Part shown: positions 1 through 11,849 of the stretch, piece by piece
How the letters are laid out: the number at the start of each line of letters is the position of its first letter
Position numbering within the stretch: the stretch's first letter is position 1
Assembly (NCBI GenBank): GCA_014773175.1
Contig: VXCM01000911.1
Span: forward strand, 62,001 to 126,000
DNA: 64,000 bases
From: Lucifuga dentata
Lineage: Eukaryota > Chordata > Actinopteri > Ophidiiformes > Bythitidae
Direction: 5' to 3'
Notes under the pieces: generated by a model
Database searches by the model: none
Told to the model about the DNA's origin: nothing
The model's input: the letters and a program-made list of their open reading frames with translations, nothing else
Made by a program: the position numbers and the translations under genes

Positions 1-2891
1 CAACGAGGAGGCAATGACTATCTTAGAAGAAGTGATCATGTACACTTTCCAGCAGTGTGTCTACTATATCACTAAGGTAATCAGTCACCATGGCAATAAC
101 TCCAATCACTTTAATGAGCAGGGCTTGGGAATAAAACAGACTATTCACAGGGAAAGGCTGATTGAGTAGTTAGCACACACTACACACACACACACACACT
201 CTATGGTGTATAGTATGTACAGTACACTCATAGACTTTTGTTGTTGGTCACTACGCAGCTATACTAGTTGTTATTGCGTTTTGCTCAAGGTCACTTGGTA
301 GCTGGAGGTGTAGTCTTCCCCGCTGGCATTTTGGCTTCAAGCTTTTTTCATGCAACAGGAAAAAATACAAGTGAACAATGTGAAAGAGTGAAGCTTTTCT
401 GTTGTTTCAGGTTGCCTCATCATTGTGTGTGTGTTTGTGTATGTGTTTATCCAGGCTCTTTATGTGGTGCTACCAGGTTTGTTAGATTGCAATCCATTCC
501 CAGTTGACAACTCTGAGCCATGCTGGAAAGGAGGTGTCGGGTTTCCTGAACCTGTACGTAGGATCCTGCAGGTAAGCATGGTTGTATTAGAATCAGGGCT
601 GTCAAGATCACGAATATTTTTGTTCATTAGTAATTGTGATGAAGTAATTTCAATGAATTTTTTACAAAATGTTTCACTGTCTCACTGTATTGCACATTGA
701 GTCTTAAACAACTGCTTAATATAAATTACAAAAGGGGTTCAAGGCAGTTGAGGGATGTAGAAATGCTTGATTTTATTTTCAAAGCTTACTTTGCGGTGGA
801 GAAATATAAAGCCGTGTTTCCATCCAAGCAATTTTATGCATATTCTCTAATTATAACACCATGGAAGAGAAATGAGATTGTGAAAGATATAGTTTTGTGA
901 TTTATCTCACAAAAAAAAAATATTTTCAGAATAATTTTGATAATAAACAGTAAACAAATCAAACTACAGCCAGGGTACATATACCAAGCTTTGTATTTGG
1001 CAGTTACATTCTCTTCTTCTACTCTATATATATATATACTCATGGTCTTAAACACATGGTCATGGACCAGGACTCAAATGGTCACATGTTGTTGTTTATA
1101 AATACTTGCTTTGTTAAGGAAATAGTGCGCTTTAATGCCTTGATTGTATATTTTCTTTTTCCTTGTACCTCTTTTTGCTGTGAATATTTTCTGTTAGTTC
1201 CTGTAACATAAACGCACAGCCATTTTCAGGACTCTGATTAAAACAGATTTCAGTCTCAAGTTAACATCCTGGATATATCAATGTCTAAAATTTCGGAACT
1301 GAATTTAAACATGTTGAAATTAATCAGCAACAAACTCGTTACTTTTTAAAACACACTGCTGCACCTGCTGTAAATGAAGTGGCCCGTTGGTTCAGCAGTG
1401 GCCTGTTGGCACTTCTCTTCCATCATCTTGCATTGTAAAGCAAAAATTGTCTCATATTAGCTGATGCAGATAACTGCCAAACACAGCATCAGTAAGACTT
1501 GGCCAAACTCTTCTTTCCAGTGTCTTTTTTGCTGACATTGGTTTTCATCAGACAGCTTATTTGCCACAAACCAACTGAATGAACCAGGTCAGATATTCAT
1601 TCCAAGCATATTTGTTGGGACCTTCCTGATCCTGTCTTAAAATTCCCTTAATAATATTCCAATATAATATTTCAATTGGATGGAAATGTGAAGTTGAATG
1701 TGATGATGGTACAAAATTATCCAGTCAGCACAATAATTAGGTTATAATTTTGTAATTGCAAAAGACAACAATTTATACTTAAGATACGCACTGCCTTGCT
1801 TTACTATAGTTCAGTTTTAATCATCTGTGTGTGTGTGTGTATGTGTGTGCGTGTGTTTTAGGTATTTCAGAGTACGCAGGAGCTTTTGCAAGGCTACCAA
1901 GTTCACCCAGAAATCCAGGCTCAGATGTTTGCCTACCTCTTCTTCTTTTCCAACGTGTCACTGTTTAACCAGCTAATGGACAAAGGTAGGACAAGACACA
2001 CACTCATACTCAAATACCTCTTCCATTAGATCTCCCTCAGGAATGGTGTGCTTGTTGTGTGTGTGTGTGTGTATATGTGTGTTTGCGAGAGAGAGAGAGA
2101 GAGAGAGAGAGAAAATGTCCTTGTGTCCTTGTCAGCATTTTGACAGAGTAACCCAGATTTGTCCTCAGTGCCCTATCTGCATTCTGTTTCTCTTGCATAC
2201 TCCTCTTCCTCCTCCTCCTTTTCCTCCTCCTCCTTTTCCTCCTCCTTCTCCTTCCATCTAGCCATCAGAGGGATGAGACAAAGAAGAGCAGAGGTGGGAT
2301 TGGATGGAGGCAAGAGAGAGGAGATGGAGGAGGGGAAGAGGGAAAAGGAAAAAAAGGCAGAGCGATTGGTGAAGGGACTGAGGGCGGAGGACCGTTCAGT
2401 TGTTGTGATGACCTTGCTAATAGCCTGTTACCTTGTCTAAATACAGAATATATCCATCTGCCTAGCTACCTACCACTTCTAACCTCTCCCCACCCTTTCT
2501 TTGTGTCTCTAGCGCCACACACACACACATATACACACACATGGCCGCATATACACACAGCATATACAGCACATACACACAGAGCCATATGTCTTCATTA
2601 GATGGTGAGACAGGAGGGATCACGTCTGACTAAGGGAGAGAGAGAAATACCTTTATATTCATGCAGAATCTATTCCGTTGCCCACCTCATCTTCACTTCC
2701 CTCCCTCTCTCCCTCTCTCTCTCTCTCTCGCTCTATCTCTCTGTGCCTTTTCTCGCTCTCTCTCCCTTTTTGTCGCTCATTGATATTTCTCCACTGGTGG
2801 TGTCCATGGTAACCATGAAGTGAGTTTGTAGCAGGTAACGCTGACGTTTGCAATGGACTTTCTGGAACAAAAACGCACACACGCACATTGT

Positions 2892-2923
<32 letters not shown>

Positions 2924-3214
2924 AAACACAAGCATGCATAACAGTAACCTAAACATTCTAGAAACACAACACACAAACTATTAGCTTGACACTATGGCAA
3001 CTGAGGAAGAAAGCCTCATAGATGTATTCAGGAATACAAGATATATTATGTAATGTGGCCATTCTGCTGTGTTTATATATTTTTTGTATGTTTGTGTCGT
3101 TGTTGGTAACTCCTGTGTGTTCCTGTTTGCTGAGACACCTTGCATCCTGCAAACAGAGTATCCGTAGCTCTTTGTTGTTTGTTGTTCGGGGAATCTGTGA
3201 GAGTGTAAGGCAAT

Positions 3215-3273
<59 letters not shown>

Positions 3274-4883
3274 TGAGTGTGAGAGAATCAGTGGCTATGA
3301 AGCATTATGACACCTTTGCTACCAGGTCAAGAGATATATTGTCTACTTGTGTGTGTGCCTCATACATAGATTATGCTTAGACATAAGCCTATTAGAGTTG
3401 TGTGTGTGTGTCTGCGTGCACGTGCATGTATCCCAGACATATGTTAGAATATATGAAGGGTTTACATAGTTCGCCATGCTTATTTGCTGGTTCGTGTTAA
3501 CACTACCAGTTCATCATCTGCCTGAAGCTTCCTGTACTTGTACCTGTGGAGAAAGAAATTTAGCAGGCAGATTTAAGTCCAGCAGAGACTTTGGATCACA
3601 TTTTGGGCACTTTCCACCACTTAAAGAAGAGTGATGATCACACTGTTGATGGAACAACAGACTAATAAACTAGGTGTTAGATGTGTAGAGTTATCACCTG
3701 CTTAGCTCACCATTAAATTTGCATTCATCGTTTGATGTGCTATACAGCAAAAGAGGAATACACAGCGTGATGAATGCAGTCTGTCTTGTGGTTTGTTGTG
3801 CAGTAAAACACAAATTCAGTCAGCGGACTCCCTCTGCAGCAGTGCATTTGTATTCTGTGAGGAACAACTGACTGGTGGCTGTTGCTGTTGTTTCATTCAC
3901 TTCAATGTCAACGTAATTAAAAATTCATGTCTGTATTGCTATACTATGCGCACACACACTCCCTGTCTCCCCTACCTCCCACCCACATCCTTAAAGAGAA
4001 TTTTACTGCAGTGTCTGATTAAACACCCCAACACTCTTTAAGGCTTAACACCAACCTTGATCAGCTGCTCTCATCAGCAGCCTACAGTCCATAGCTCGAA
4101 AAACAGACCCATCATGTATGTAACCAGGGTGGATAAAACATTAGAAACACCTTTCAATGTGACAGCATGTAACAGCACCACAGCAATATGCAGAAATGAC
4201 CATAGAGTAAATCGATCCCTCTCACACACTGACAAAATTAAACTGTATATGCTTCAAAAATAGGGTTTATTGCAGAGCTGTATTAGATTGTACAGAGTTG
4301 TTTCCTTTTTTTCTGGCCATTGAGTGTGTATATTATCTGTTTTTATGTATGTACAAAGGTTCATCTCGGGGTTGGTTCCAACGCTCCAAGGTGTTGCAGA
4401 TTCAAGCGTGTTTGCGGATGGTTATGGAGTGGGCTAGCAGATCTGGTCTGGGACATCTGACTGACAAATTCTTCACCAAACTCAGCAGCACTGTGTCCAT
4501 ACTGGCCACGCCCCCTCAACAGCTGACACAGGTAACACACACGTATGCTTTCACTCACATCAATGTGTACTACTAATTCAGTAGAAATACTAGAAAATAA
4601 AAGCCATAGCTCATAGAGACACAACCATGCTTTGAATGTTGTTACTGAAGCGCTTAATCCTCAGAGGATTAAAGTAAAATACATGTACTAAAGTGTTGTA
4701 ATTAAGTACAGTTTTGATGTACTGGGACTTTACTTGAATATTTCCTTTTTGTTAGACTTTATACATTACATTTCAGAGGAGAGTATTGTACTTTTTTCTC
4801 TCTCCTATAGTCATCTGATGGCTATAGTTAATTGTTGCTTTGCAAATTATGATTTTACATTAAAAAAAAAAAAAAAAAAAANA

Positions 4884-4923
<40 letters not shown>

Positions 4924-6918
4924 TACAGGGTGTCCCAAAAAAATGTATATACACTCGGAATCATTATAAATACAGTGTTTATTAAGATATATCTAGGTTT
5001 TATAATCCAAGTTAAAGAAGACAAGTGTAGAATCTTTTGCTTAGTCTTGCTTCTACCATTACTTCAAATCAGTTGCACCTGTAAAAAAAAAGAAAGTTTG
5101 AGTGAGTTAAAATCATTCAAAGTGTATACATTTTTATGGGACACCCTGTATATATGCTGTTGGATGTAGTTCACTCCTGTGATTTATATTGCACGCTCAC
5201 GTCCATTTTATTTTTTATTTTCCTCTCCTCCATGTTGGTCTCTATCTGCAGTTGAGTTGGAGGGTGTTGTCCAGCGAGCACTCGACTCTGAAGCCTGTCC
5301 AGCTGCAGAGGATCCTCACCCAGTACCAGCTCACAGCAGAGATAGGCCCTGTTCCCATATGGCAGCCCAGCAGTGAGGATGAGGCATATATATACAGAAC
5401 AGGTAACTATCTGTGTGCTTGTATGTGCAACTGAATTTATTTTCTCGGCGAGTAAAACTGGTAATTTAATCTTATACATATATAAAAATGGAAGTTTCGC
5501 CTGTAGGTGCATCCTGATCTGCAGTGCATCACCTTTTTAAAAATATATCGTTAGACAACTGTGGGTTAAACAGGCAAAAGAGTCTACCTGTATGGATAAA
5601 TGGTTTTCAGCTGAAATTATTGTGAACATGAACATTCATTTTGCTGCTCCAATATAAATTTGCATTCAGTGTTACTTTGCCAAAGCAGAGAATCATATTG
5701 TACATACAATTTTCATTTCACAAAATTACATGCCGAAATACTAATAATGAATGACTTGCAAAAGAAATAACAGATAATTGTTTATTCAGTATACATGGGC
5801 ACCTGTTGTGGGTAGATGTCATTCATTTTCCTGTTTTATAAAGCATGTACTGTCTATTTCACTACAATAATTCATGTTATTAAAATTGTGCTGTTTCATA
5901 AATCCAATTCAGGCAACCAGGTGCTGCTGAGGATATCAGTATTTAAGAATTTAATGATGTTTCTGTCAAAACTAAATTAAAACCTCTGTGGCTGAGAAAG
6001 GAATTAGAACAACACAATTATTTTGGTTGACTGCTTGCTCTGAAGGTGCCGCTCCCCCTCCCACCCTACTTTCCTCTGCTAAACAAGTTCACACACTGTC
6101 ACTGTGTGTGACACGGGATAGTGAACACCTGTACAACCCACATTTGACTATTCATACCAGACTGTTGGTCACAGGTAAATACCAGTTTTGTTTACACCAA
6201 CCAGGTCAATAATAAACTGTAAGATAATATCATTCCTTGTAGAATTCTATGTGCTACACAAAATTGTCATTTTTTGGCTTTTTTTTTTTTTTTTTTTTTT
6301 TACACGAGATTCAAAACTTGACCGTGTGGGGAAAGTCAATAGGATTTCTTTATTTGCTCATCATTATGTCAAAGTAAAAAACTTACTCTGTCCTGTCATG
6401 TTGAAGCAGCTTTTCGTGTTTGCTGAATAAATGCCTGATTGGACTGAAATTTGCTGCCATTTATGGAGTATGTACTGTGTCAGAGGAGATGCTAGTAGTG
6501 GCAGGTGTGGGTTCCTCTTGATCTGAAAGTCCCAGAAACACAGGAGCAATGGTTGGGCTGAAAACAGGTTCTGCTGAGCAGTTGTGGATTGGATCTTTAA
6601 TGTGTGCTTGCACATGTGTTAACCTTGGTCTGTGTGTGTGTGTGTGTGTGGGTAGTGGATTTGCTGGAGAGCTTTGAAAACCACCCTCCCATCGTGTTGC
6701 CCAGCGCTGGCTTCAGAGTGGACCTAGACAGCGAGTGTGTGGAAGACAGTATCTACCGACAGCTGCTCTACATACGCCACTACCTCTGGGGGCTGCGCAC
6801 CAAGATACAAACACACACCACTGCTCCTACTGTGCACACACACTCCAACGGAACCAACACCGCTGACTGGCCGGACATTCAGGTCAGCCCATGAAAAGAA
6901 GAAAGACGCACACATATA

Positions 6919-6952
<34 letters not shown>

Positions 6953-7053
6953 CACACCAAACAGTAATCCAGGCCATGTGCCTCAGCAGCTGTGGTTGTT
7001 GAGTTTTTCATAATCCCATAGATGAAAGACAAGAAAACCCTCTACTCCAGTCA

Positions 7054-7088
<35 letters not shown>

Positions 7089-9464
7089 AACCTAGACATG
7101 GTTAAATCATGGTTAATCTGATTAGGCTGTCTAATTAGTAGGAACGGCTGACTAGACCATAATCCCTAATGTTACAGAACCCTCATATGTTCACATATGC
7201 ACACAGAGCAACATACATTCACATACTAAATTACACAATAAATGGTATATTGGCCTACAGAATTATCTGATTCATTGTCATTATTTAGTGCAAGAAACAG
7301 GACTCTTTGTTTTGTTTTGTTTTTTGGCATTTTAACAAGTAAGCTCTCTCACAAGTGGAAGAAAATTGGAATATACTGTTTTTATCAACTCAGCCTAGAC
7401 CTACTGTAGGATTTCTTCTAACGTCCGTATTCTGTCCCATCCCACCTCAGAGGGAATTGTTGCCTCCAGCCCATAGCAGTCCCCGCTCTGGGGGTCCTGG
7501 GGATGAAGTGACAGCAGAGACAGGAGAGGAAAGAGGACGAGACAGACCTTCAGGCCAATCGCACTGCAGCCTCAGAAGGAACGGCACCATCCATCACCCC
7601 CGACCAGCAAATCCAGACCCTTCCTGCCTCTTGACCCCTCCCAATACACCGTTGTACCCGGACGGGGGAGGCCCTGGCCCAATCATAGGCCACACTCAGG
7701 CCAACGGCTGCACTAGCAGAACTGTGGCAGAATGCAAGAAGACCAATGGACTCATCACCAATGGACTGGAGGGTAGGCTGGATTTTATTCAATAATAACA
7801 GAAACACCTACAATAAAAGAACACCTTAATCCCAGAAATCAAAGATGACCTCTGACAAACTGAACTTCTTAAGCTTCACAAGGATAATATTTATGATGGG
7901 GCTACTGTATTATATCACATTATGTGGTAAGGTGTTTCTGTTATTGTGTCCAACCTCTGTAGATACCTCAACAGAAATGTATTACACACTTTTTGCAGTG
8001 CATAATACATTGATACATGATATACAGTACTTGACATACAGTATATGCATTTACTCCCTGTAGATTATTGTTAATGCAGTTATTACTAGATTATACATGC
8101 TAAAAATACAATAATCGCTAGAAGACACTACAGCATCAGACATTATCCACCTGGTAAATGCTGTTTGTGTGACTCACAACTGACTTAATGCTACATTGTT
8201 TGGAATAGCAGGAGTCCAGAGTTTCTGTAGTTCTATCTTAGTGAAGCAGCAGGAGCCGACAGCAGCATCTTTGCTGCTCTGCTGGCTGCAGTGTAGTGAG
8301 TGACATCTGCAGGTTTTTGTAAGAAGCACATGCGAGTGTGTTAGTAAAATAGCTCTATCTGCACTTTTGCATGTGTCCCAGTGATTTAGTAGCTGTGCGT
8401 GAGAATGTTTCCATAGTAACTCTGTGCATGTCCACTGCACAGCAAGAAGCTCCAGCTCTTATGTCTGTGCAACCCCATAGCGAGACCCTGTGTGTTTTGT
8501 GTGTGTATATGTGTGTGTGCATGTGTGTGTGTGGGCATTTGGGTGTCCATGTCCTCTGCAGGGTGTATTAGTGGGTGTGAGTTTCCTTTTCCTGTATCCT
8601 CCCCTGGTGCTCCTCCCCTTCGTGATGACTTGTGTGTGGTGTTTGTAGTGGAACTGGACAAGGGACCCTATGGACTGGGCATGGGACTCATAGATGGTTT
8701 GGTAAGTAGACAATGGTAGCTGTTAAAAAATTATCTTGAAAAAAAATTAACTGTAGCTGTTAGAAAATTATCTTCCATTTGAGCTCACCTTTACATTCAG
8801 AAGTGTGTTTTGTCCTTCAGAACGTTTACGATGAAACAAATGAATGAAAAAATGAAATTGACAGTTGAAGCGATATTAACAAAAGTAGACACAGCTACAC
8901 ACTAACGTATATTTCCCTCCTGCAGCACACCCCTCTCAATGCTCCTGGCATTTACATCCGGACTCTAATCCCTGATGGACCTGCTGCGTCTGATGGCAGA
9001 CTGAGGATCGGAGACCGTATCCTGGCTGTCAATGGGACCAGTCTGATAGGAGCAGACTATCAGAGGTAAGGAGGGCTGTTTCTAGTCCATGTAACAATGG
9101 TTTTAAATATGATGAGTGACGATGTGGGATCTGTGATGCTAATGGGTGATATTGATACTGATATTGATGATGGAGTGAGCAGTCTTCCCACAATGTTAAT
9201 CATACCATCACTGTCAGCCTCTTAAGCTGATTGATTGCTTCATTGATTGCTGTGAGTTCAGATGGTGTGCTCCCTCATCCCTACTCTGTCTCTGCTGAGC
9301 TTCACGTAACTGGACTCTCCTCCTCTCCCTCTTGCCTATTCTTCCTTCCATGTGCTCCCTGCAGCGCAGTGGATCTGATTCGGCTGGGAGGGGGTCGGCT
9401 GCGTTTCCTGGTAGCCAAGTCAGACCCAGACATCTCAGAAAAGATCAGCGCCTCCTCCTGTTGA
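1..9464 (+). CDS. radil: Radil, 3' half (Ras-association/dilute/PDZ protein)
   Basis: Ten exons join in frame: 1-76, 455-571, 1862-1985, 4359-4531, 5252-5402, 6656-6882, 7451-7772, 8562-8701, 8926-9065, 9365-9464. All have GT-AG borders and matching phases, and they give 522 codons before TGA. The 5' half (Ras-association and FHA-like parts in the family) lies off the left edge. The first exons encode the dilute (DIL) region (MTILEEVIMYTFQQCVYYIT, then the AQMFAYLFFFSN core). A Pro/Ser-rich linker follows (PSCLLTPPNTP), then a C-terminal PDZ domain whose binding loop reads GLGMGL (8562-9464). In vertebrates Radil is a Rap GTPase effector that promotes integrin-linked adhesion and neural-crest migration; this role is known for the family, not shown here. 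Exon 8 is placed at 8562 rather than at the later AG at 8647 because its phase fits and it keeps the conserved residues before VELDKGP. The linker exon is the least certain part. Confidence 0.95.
2087..2112. repeat. (GA)n microsatellite
   Basis: Thirteen GA units in radil intron 3, directly after a TG-rich tract. The same intron (1986-4358) also holds CT-rich and CA/TG tracts at about 2200-2250, 2700-2765 and 2880-2930. I see no gene in it. Confidence 0.9.
3218..3271. repeat. (TG)n microsatellite
   Basis: About 27 uninterrupted TG units in radil intron 3. Predicted short ORFs here are translations of the repeat and are not genes. Confidence 0.95.
4862..4925. repeat. A-run with N, then (AT)n
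   Basis: A poly-A run interrupted by a single N at 4882 is followed by an AT repeat that abuts a small transposable element. The N is probably an assembly join, so the true length is unknown. Confidence 0.8.
4926..5148. mobile_element. 223-bp MITE with TA target duplication
   Basis: The left end reads CAGGGTGTCCCAAAAA and the right end is its inverted copy (TGGGACACCCTG). About 28 bp match with one small indel. The element is bounded by TA on both sides (4924-4925 and 5149-5150), which is typical of Tc1/mariner-type transposition. The 160-bp interior has no plausible coding sequence, so it is non-autonomous. It lies in radil intron 4. Superfamily assignment rests only on the TA and the short inverted ends. 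Confidence 0.8.
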
Positions 9465-9928
9465 ACATGCTGCCGTCCTAACATGCACATGGACACTACA
9501 CAGTACACGAGAGGAAAGAGAATGAGGTAATGCAGAGAAAGATGACGACACACTCAAACATGCACACATGCGTAAATATGCTAAATGTGGAACTGAGCAT
9601 CAGCACAGCACAAAGTCAAGCAATCAAATTGGGATTACACTCCTTGAATCTCTCTCCTCTGCTCTGCTGCTGGACCTGCCTCCCTCATGCTGAATACTAC
9701 TGGCTGTGAGTGACAAACTGAATTCCTAACCTTCTGCAAGACAAGAGCAATATGAGGAATATGGCCTAATTAATGAGCATGTGAGGTGGACTAGCTCAAA
9801 GTCACTATGCAATCTGATGTGGTTTAAAGCACAGTAGATTGTTAATTTTTCATCAGTCAGCCCTTGGAGCATGTGAGCACATTGGACTCACAGGGCCATG
9901 TTTTCAACCTCTATTTTGGAATAATTTG

Positions 9929-9936
9929 TGTAAATA
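9929..9936 (+). promoter_or_regulatory. Pumilio response element
   Basis: TGTAAATA, an exact match to the UGUANAUA motif bound by PUF/Pumilio repressors, in the sense strand of the radil 3' UTR. Confidence 0.5.
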
Positions 9937-10496
9937 CTTGTACAAGTAAGTAGCATTGTAAATTGGCTGTGCAACTCTGATGAGAAGGGGCAGTAATCTG
10001 AAACTGCAAATTAAAAATGTAATTTCACTAATCAGTGAAAAAAGCATTTGCAGACACAAAAGTGAGCACAGTCTCAGTGGAATTTGGATGTTTTCCGTAG
10101 TGCTTTTAGAATGGAATGTTTTTTTTTTTTTTTTTTTTTTAACTTAGTAGTTGCTAGCAACTCTCAAAGCACTTAGACTGTATGCTGAACAAATGAAAGC
10201 ATTGTGTATGAATGTGAATTTTGTATGAACCAATGCAGGCAGATGAAGCAAAGTCAAGAATGTCAAGATGCAGCCCAGCTCTCCCATTTGGCATTTAACC
10301 TCACCACTAAACATTACCTGGAAAACATCATAGCTTAAAAGGATTGTACAGCTGTTATGGGACATTGTTTACCAATGATTTAATATTTACAGTACACCAT
10401 CAAGAAAATGTGCTTCTCTCAGAGCTTCTGACGCACAATTCTCATGTATAAACCATAATTTCATTGTGAATATGTTCTGTGTATCTGGCTATAGTG

Positions 10497-10518
10497 TGTA
10501 AATAGACTTTTGTAAATA
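10497..10518 (+). promoter_or_regulatory. Two adjacent Pumilio response elements
   Basis: TGTAAATA at 10497-10504 and again at 10511-10518, six bases apart, in the sense strand of the radil 3' UTR. Paired sites are stronger candidates than single ones. Function is inferred. Confidence 0.55.
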
Positions 10519-10792
10519 GTCATTATTCTTGGACATTCAAAGGAGAAGCTGCATATGGGAACTATTTTAAGTAATGCTCCCTCTAAAATATCAAATATTG
10601 GAACCTACAATGAACCACATTATTTAGTTTTGATGAGAACAAGTTATTGGTTGTGTATGTCTATTAAATGTACTCAAAGTTCTTTAAAGTTCTTTAGGCC
10701 CAGCTGGAGCAATGGCTTATCAAGTCACTTTTAACATGTCTTAGATTCAATAGGTTAAATCACCGTAAGAACTAGAAGGGTGTTCAGAGCAC

Positions 10793-11390
10793 ATACCTCT
10801 GCCAAGGCTGAATGATCCTAGACAAAATTTGTCTTGATCTAATAATATACTTTTTTTTTTTTTTTTTTTNTTTTTTTTTTTTTTTTTAATTGTTCCACCA
10901 CTTCCATGAGGAAATTTGTCCTCTGCATTTGATCCATCCTGACCACTAGGAGCAGTGAGCAGCCATAGCGTGGAGTCCTGGTCTACAGCCTAGTGCCTTG
11001 TTCTATGGCAGGAGCATTAACCTAGCAAACATGAGCAACAACATGTAAACTCCACACAGAATGGACCACAGCCAGCATGGGGCTTCGAGCCCTGGACCTT
11101 GTTGCAACAATGCTAAAACTGCACCACCATGCTGTCCTAAGAGAAACTTTTTTTTAAAATAGAGATTGGAGATTAGAGATTACTATTAAAGAAGTTCACA
11201 AAAGTATCAAAAATGCTAAATCTTGCAATGTGAAGAAATTATTTCAAAATTTTTAGATCTGGATCAGCACAAAAATGTAATGGGCTCTTCCCTGGGCAGT
11301 GCCCCACCCTTCCAACAGGTTTTGTCAAAATGAGTTGAGAACCCTACAAACAGATGTGGGTGATAACTTAACCTTCTTAGTGGAGGTAAT
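10793..11390. mobile_element. CCTCCxCCAAGG-ended repeat, copy A
   Basis: It begins ATACCTCTGCCAAGG and ends CCTTCTTAGTGGAGGTAAT, approximately the inverted complement of the start. The interior holds a poly-T run with N (10870) and a second teleost repeat ending near 11140 in a tRNA-B-box-like GCTTCGAGCCCTGG. Copies B (33453-34036) and C (45742-46014) share the ends and, for B, interior stretches such as GACAAAATTTxTCTTG. No coding capacity is visible. Confidence 0.65.
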
Positions 11391-11820
11391 AAAGCCATGC
11401 TTAGTCAGTGCTGCCTCGGCCTGTCCTCAGCACCAAACAGCACCTGCTGGATGTCTTATGGAATTGCCACATAGAGATCAGTGGACGTACCTGCCTCTGG
11501 CCCACAAGGTTGGCACGATGGACGTGGTGTCAAGCAGAGATGTCACAAGTTACAGAAAGACTGCAGCCTGGCTGTTGTTAACATTTCCTCTTATCTTCTC
11601 ATTTTTTTTATTGTTTACGTAGTGAAGGTCCAAATTGTAATCGAAGTACCGAGTTTTTTTTTTCCCCCCCATCAGTTTAGTTTTACTCAGTTTGTTCACT
11701 TTGCAGTAATTTTATCTTTGTGCATTTCATGGTTTGTATGTAATCAGTCAATGCTTTTTCTCTTGTGCATGTCTTCTTCTCTGTTCAGTATTTATACTGT
11801 TGAGAATGATGGTATTTAAA

Positions 11821-11826
11821 AATAAA
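11821..11826 (+). promoter_or_regulatory. Candidate radil poly(A) signal
   Basis: AATAAA followed within 15 bases by TGTGAGT, a GT-rich downstream element. No other canonical hexamer on this strand is as well placed. Confidence 0.5.
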
Positions 11827-11849
11827 GATTTGTGAGTACTTGCATTTCT

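Larger units (their letters stand above)
9465..11830 (+). other. radil: radil 3' UTR (probable extent)
   Basis: AT-rich sequence without a gene after the radil stop. It contains three Pumilio-type sites and an older repeat insertion (10793-11390). The best poly(A) signal is AATAAA at 11821. The end is inferred; a shorter UTR using ATTAAA near 10661 is equally possible. Confidence 0.5.

Noticed and set aside
2659..3276. Several overlapping ORFs of 60-105 codons rich in Cys-Val or His-Thr
   Set aside because: They are translations of TG/CA and CT repeats and have no domain.
11085..11110. tRNA-like B box (GCTTCGAGCCC)
   Set aside because: No A box or cloverleaf; it sits in an interspersed repeat shared with another copy.
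11299..11819. Two overlapping ORFs downstream of radil
   Set aside because: They lie inside an interspersed repeat and the probable radil 3' UTR; the sequence matches other repeat copies in the window.
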